DNA of 9,670 nt from positions 1-9,670 of the forward strand of contig URUQ01000044.1 in the NCBI GenBank assembly GCA_900551145.1, read 5' to 3'. The notes under the pieces are model-generated. The model was given only the letters and a program-made list of their open reading frames with translations. It ran no database searches and was not told where the DNA came from. This stretch comes from an uncultured Eubacteriales bacterium. Lineage in GTDB: Bacteria; Bacillota; Clostridia; Christensenellales; CAG-917. The translations under genes and the position numbers were made by a program. Shown in pieces: positions 8,101 to 9,670 of the stretch (positions are counted from its first letter, which is position 1; the number at the start of each line of letters is the position of its first letter).

Positions 8101-8986
8101 CTTCTGCGAGCGTGTAGCCTGCAATACGCGTTGCGAGCGCGAGCTTCTTATTGTATTTGTAGCGTCCCACTCTTGCAAGGTCATATCTTTTGTAATCGTA
8201 GAACGTGTTGTGAATGAGGATGGTTGCGCCTTCCACCGTGGGAACTTCACCCGGACGCAAACGACGGAACAAATCGATTTTGCCTTGCTCCTCGTTCTTG
8301 CATTGAGCGTCTTTCTCGCAAGTCTTGACTATCATCTCGTCACCGCCGAACAAATCGATGATTTCCTCGTCCGTGCCGTAACCGAGTGCGCGCAAAAGCG
8401 TCGTTGCCGTAATCTTTCTGGTTCTGTCAACGTGCACCCATTGAACGTCGTTGGAATCTTGTTCGTATTCGAGCCAAGCACCGCGGTTGGGGATGACCGT
8501 CGTTGCGTAACGAGGAACGCCGTTCTTGTCAAGCACTTTGTCGTTGTACACACCCGGGCTTCTTACAAGCTGGGATACGATGACGCGCTCTGCACCGTTG
8601 ATGACGAAAGAGCCGGAGTCTGTCATAAGCGGGAAATCACCCATAAACACTTCCTGCTCGGTCACTTCACCGGTTTCGTTGTTGGTGAGGCGAGCCTTCA
8701 CCTTGAGAGGAATAGCATACGTCGTGTCGCGATCTTTGCACTCTTTGACGCTGTACTTGGGTTCGCCGTCAAATCTGTGGGACAAAAATTCGAGTTTCAA
8801 TCTGCCGGAGAAGTCAACGATCGGAGAATAATCTTTGAAAACTTCCGTGATGCCGGCGTCAATGAAATTGGCGTAGGAATTCTTTTGCACCTCAATGAGA
8901 TACGGAATGGGCAAGACGTCTTTGATTTGAGAGAAGTCGCGTCTTTCCGTCGTTCCGTACATTTGATTGTGAATTCTTTGGGACAT
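5165..8986 (-). CDS. rpoB: DNA-directed RNA polymerase subunit beta
   Basis: The beta subunit forms the other half of the RNA polymerase cleft and binds nascent RNA, the sigma factor and rifamycins. The 1273-residue protein has the early [20 protein letters not shown] block (115-134), the rifampicin region (494-520), the catalytic-loop lysines in [12 protein letters not shown] (Lys958, Lys966), and the C-terminal block [20 protein letters not shown] (1104-1123) that packs against beta'. The tail from about 1219 is very acidic (TDDDDES, DTDD, NNSDEE), as often in Gram-positives. The lobe segment around 367-405 matches my memory of clostridial proteins rather than Bacillus. I chose the ATG at 8986 because AAGGAGT lies 6 nt upstream and the family begins near here. 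A GTG 26 codons earlier would add a basic, low-complexity stretch and is poorly spaced from its GGGAGG. No rplJ-rplL genes precede it. Confidence 0.99.
   Translation of the reverse strand: [1273 protein letters not shown]
7427..7507 (-). other. Rifampicin-binding region of RpoB
   Basis: Residues 494-520 carry the classical cluster ([10 protein letters not shown] ... HKRKLSALG). Compared with E. coli, Gln513, Asp516, His526 and Ser531 are all present (here Gln499, Asp502, His512, Ser517). The Arg at E. coli position 529 is Lys515 here (codon AAA, 7444-7442), a conservative change of a residue that contacts the drug. On sequence alone no classical high-level resistance substitution is present. 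Confidence 0.85.
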
Positions 8987-8992
8987 ACATTC

Positions 8993-8999
8993 ACTCCTT
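8993..8999 (-). promoter_or_regulatory. rpoB ribosome binding site
   Basis: AAGGAGT on the minus strand lies 6 nt upstream of the ATG at 8986. It decides the start of rpoB in favour of the peptide [11 protein letters not shown] over the upstream GTG at 9064, whose GGGAGG (9072-9067) is only 2 nt away, too close for efficient use. Confidence 0.9.
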
Positions 9000-9137
9000 A
9001 AAAAAATTGCCGTTTTTTCGATCTTGAAAAATTTTTTTGAAAATCTGCGAAAAATATTTTTCACAGCCTCCCGTCTTTTTCCAAAATCTGCGCTTTTTTG
9101 CGGGGAAAATCACTCTACAACTATGTAATTATAACCC

Positions 9138-9171
9138 CCTACCCCCAAAAACGCACTGTTTTAGGGGTAGG
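9138..9171 (-). promoter_or_regulatory. Strong hairpin in the rpoB leader
   Basis: On the minus strand CCTACCCC (9171-9164) pairs with GGGGTAGG (9145-9138). The stem continues through a U-G wobble (9163/9146), four A-U pairs and a C-G pair with one bulged U, closing a 5-nt AGUGC loop, about 14 pairs in all. On the plus strand the wobble becomes an A-C mismatch, so the stem fits leftward RNA better. It would begin about 20 nt after transcription start. No U-run follows (GGGUUAUAAUUAC), so it is not an ordinary intrinsic terminator. It could protect the 5' end of the mRNA, slow RNA polymerase, or bind a regulator; no family was recognised. Confidence 0.7.
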
Positions 9172-9196
9172 ATTTCGCATTATTGCGCAGTTTTCT

Positions 9197-9225
9197 ATTA
9201 TATATTGAAAAATCAAGACTGTCAA
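9197..9225 (-). promoter_or_regulatory. Perfect consensus promoter of rpoB-rpoC-metK
   Basis: On the minus strand TTGACA (9225-9220) is followed by a 17-bp spacer and TATAAT (9202-9197), an exact match to the housekeeping sigma-A consensus in both hexamers and spacing. Transcription should start near 9190. The A/T-rich stretch at about 9256-9236 lies at roughly -46 to -66 and could act as an UP element. It is the only strong leftward promoter I find between rqcP and rpoB, which indicates that the RNA polymerase genes are expressed independently of any ribosomal protein operon. Confidence 0.93.
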
Positions 9226-9329
9226 GTGCGACACGCATATAAAATCAACAAATTTTGGGGTATTTTTGAGGTGTTTTTCGCAAAATTCCGCTCATTTTTT
9301 TATCCTCGACTCGGAACGACAGTTAATTA
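9226..9329. other. Spacer between divergent promoters
   Basis: These 104 bases separate the -35 boxes of the leftward rpoB and rightward rqcP promoters. They are A/T-rich, with tracts such as AAATTTT and ATTTTTTTAT, and hold no open frame with a ribosome binding site. I see no clear operator palindrome. The A/T tracts may serve as UP elements for one or both promoters. Confidence 0.5.
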
Positions 9330-9358
9330 TTGCAAAATGCGGACGATAATTGTATAAT
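9330..9358 (+). promoter_or_regulatory. Promoter of rqcP
   Basis: TTGCAA (9330-9335, four of six consensus bases) is followed by 17 bp and a perfect TATAAT (9353-9358). The -10 box ends 6 nt before the rqcP ATG, so the expected first transcribed base falls at or next to the A of the start codon (9365). Confidence 0.8.
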
Positions 9359-9364
9359 AAGATT

Positions 9365-9607
9365 ATGAGAATAGACAAGTTTTTGAAAGTATCGAGAGTT
9401 ATCAAAAGGCGCACCGTTGCGCAAGAAGCGTGCGACGGCGGTCGTATCGAAATCAACGGCAAAGCCGTCAAACCCGCAAAAGAGGTGAAAGTCGGTGACG
9501 TCGTCACCGTCACGTTCGGCAACAATTCGATGTCATTCGAGGTGTTATCTATCGACGAGCATCAAACCAAGCAGAGCGCGGAAAGTATGTATAGAATTAT
9601 TAATTAA
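9365..9607 (+). CDS. rqcP: RqcP, S4-domain protein of ribosome-associated quality control
   Basis: This small RNA-binding protein of 80 residues is an S4 domain from end to end. Known members (B. subtilis RqcP, formerly YabO, 86 residues) bind the large ribosomal subunit split from stalled ribosomes and work with RqcH to add C-terminal alanine tails, which mark unfinished proteins for decay. The N-terminus MRIDKFLKVSRVIKRR is the family signature, with Arg2, Asp4 and Arg16 present. It is followed by the S4 core GGRIEINGKAVKPAKEVKVGD (about 30-50). Its length excludes the longer heat-shock relative HslR. The ATG at 9365 is preferred: the frame could be read from a TTG at 9350, but that codon lies inside the promoter -10 region. 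No Shine-Dalgarno sequence precedes the ATG. In Bacillus the gene lies near divIC; here it diverges from rpoB. The RqcP assignment is strong; it rests on sequence similarity only. Confidence 0.93.
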   Translation: MRIDKFLKVSRVIKRRTVAQEACDGGRIEINGKAVKPAKEVKVGDVVTVTFGNNSMSFEVLSIDEHQTKQSAESMYRIIN

Positions 9608-9635
9608 TTCTTTCTTTGCGCCGAATGCTAAACAC

Positions 9636-9667
9636 GTGTCACTTATCTCTGCGAGATAACTTGACAC
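9636..9667. repeat. Two-part inverted repeat after rqcP
   Basis: TTATCTC (9643-9649) and GAGATAA (9653-9659) form a perfect 7-bp stem around the loop TGC. Outside it, GTGTCA (9636-9641) and TGACAC (9662-9667) add six pairs across a small internal loop of 1 and 2 bases. A separate 8-bp palindrome, ACACGTGT (9632-9639), overlaps the left arm. There is no T-run before the window ends. It could be the rqcP terminator region, or an operator, since its right arm overlaps a perfect TTGACA. Confidence 0.65.
9661..9666 (+). promoter_or_regulatory. Possible -35 box of the next gene
   Basis: TTGACA is an exact -35 consensus hexamer, 54 nt after the rqcP stop. A matching -10 box would fall beyond the window, so this is only a candidate. 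If real, the inverted repeat overlapping it would be well placed to act as a repressor site. Confidence 0.35.
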
Positions 9668-9670
9668 ATA

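Larger units (their letters stand above)
8987..9190 (-). other. Predicted rpoB 5' leader (about 204 nt)
   Basis: The leader is deduced from the consensus promoter, with transcription expected to start near 9190. It begins with a small hairpin (CGCA-ATAA-TGCG, 9187-9176), then the strong C/G-rich hairpin (9171-9138), then A/T-rich sequence. The latter holds a 10-nt direct repeat, CGCAGATTTT on the minus strand (9092-9083 and 9049-9040), and a 14-bp perfect palindrome, GAAAAATATTTTTC (9049-9062). The CTGCGC at the 5' end is complementary to GCGCAG at 9093-9088, so the leader could fold back around the main hairpin. No coding frame with a ribosome binding site is visible, and no known riboswitch was recognised. 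Confidence 0.6.

Noticed and set aside
7776..8620. Enlarged lobe of RpoB (about residues 367-405) as a novel insertion
   Set aside because: It is longer than in B. subtilis, but comparable segments (ending in PKHIT-like sequence before the DDIDHL block) occur in the clostridial proteins I remember, so it is a group feature.
7373..9001. A 542-codon open frame on the plus strand opposite the 5' half of rpoB
   Set aside because: It lies wholly antisense to a certain gene, has no ribosome binding site or recognisable domain, and its composition follows from rpoB codon usage read backwards. Similar long frames oppose rpoC and the rest of rpoB (for example 5591-6520 and 4277-5104).
8987..9064. N-terminal extension of RpoB from a GTG at 9064
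   Set aside because: The added 26 residues are a Lys/Phe-rich product of A/T-rich leader DNA, the GGGAGG is only 2 nt from the GTG, and a well-placed AAGGAGT serves the ATG at 8986.
9128..9133. A second TATAAT on the minus strand downstream of the main rpoB promoter
   Set aside because: The bases 16-18 bp upstream do not resemble TTGACA and there is no TGn extension. The consensus promoter at 9197-9225 explains expression better.
9135..9146. Possible G-quadruplex from two G5 runs on the minus strand
   Set aside because: Only two long G runs are close together; four are needed for a compact quadruplex, and these bases are explained by the hairpin.
8987..9364. SAM, L10 or other known riboswitch or leader in the rpoB upstream region
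   Set aside because: I could not match the leader to a known consensus; the hairpin is reported only as an unassigned element.

Overview
The window holds four housekeeping genes of a low-to-mid G+C Gram-positive bacterium, most likely an uncultured member of the Clostridia. This placement is an inference. It rests on the clostridial style of RpoB and RpoC (two zinc-binding sites in RpoC, no SI3 insertion in the trigger loop, an acidic RpoB tail), on an RqcP of the Bacillus/Clostridia type, and on strong AGGAGG-type ribosome binding sites. Coding DNA looks close to balanced in base composition, while the gaps between genes are strongly A+T-rich.

Layout from left to right. Positions 1-104 are non-coding and hold an A/T-rich hairpin at the very edge and a good intrinsic terminator (62-94) for the leftward operon. 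metK (105-1286, minus) encodes S-adenosylmethionine synthetase. Its ATG overlaps the rpoC stop by one base (TAATG). rpoC (1286-5149, minus) encodes RNA polymerase beta', and 15 bp upstream of its start lies the end of rpoB (5165-8986, minus), encoding beta. A 378-bp divergent intergenic region (8987-9364) follows. It carries a perfect consensus promoter for the leftward operon (TTGACA, 17 bp, TATAAT), a leader of about 204 nt with a strong hairpin, and a rightward promoter for the last gene. rqcP (9365-9607, plus) encodes the small S4-domain protein of ribosome-associated quality control. The final 63 bases hold a two-part inverted repeat and a perfect TTGACA hexamer, perhaps the start of the next promoter.

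The leftward unit reads as one operon, rpoB-rpoC-metK, with its own promoter and terminator. Two things are unusual in layout. rpoB is not preceded by the ribosomal protein genes rplJ-rplL, and metK occupies the place where the rpsL-rpsG-fusA-tuf string usually follows, with no room for a SAM riboswitch of its own. On the right, the rqcP start codon sits where transcription is expected to begin and lacks a Shine-Dalgarno sequence, so its mRNA may be leaderless. RpoC also appears to carry an extra helical segment of about 87 residues just before the rim-helix region.

I see no mobile element, CRISPR array, tRNA, rRNA, toxin or defence system. The window is mostly core genome; the points of interest are operon rewiring, the rpoB leader, the RpoC insertion and the possible leaderless rqcP.
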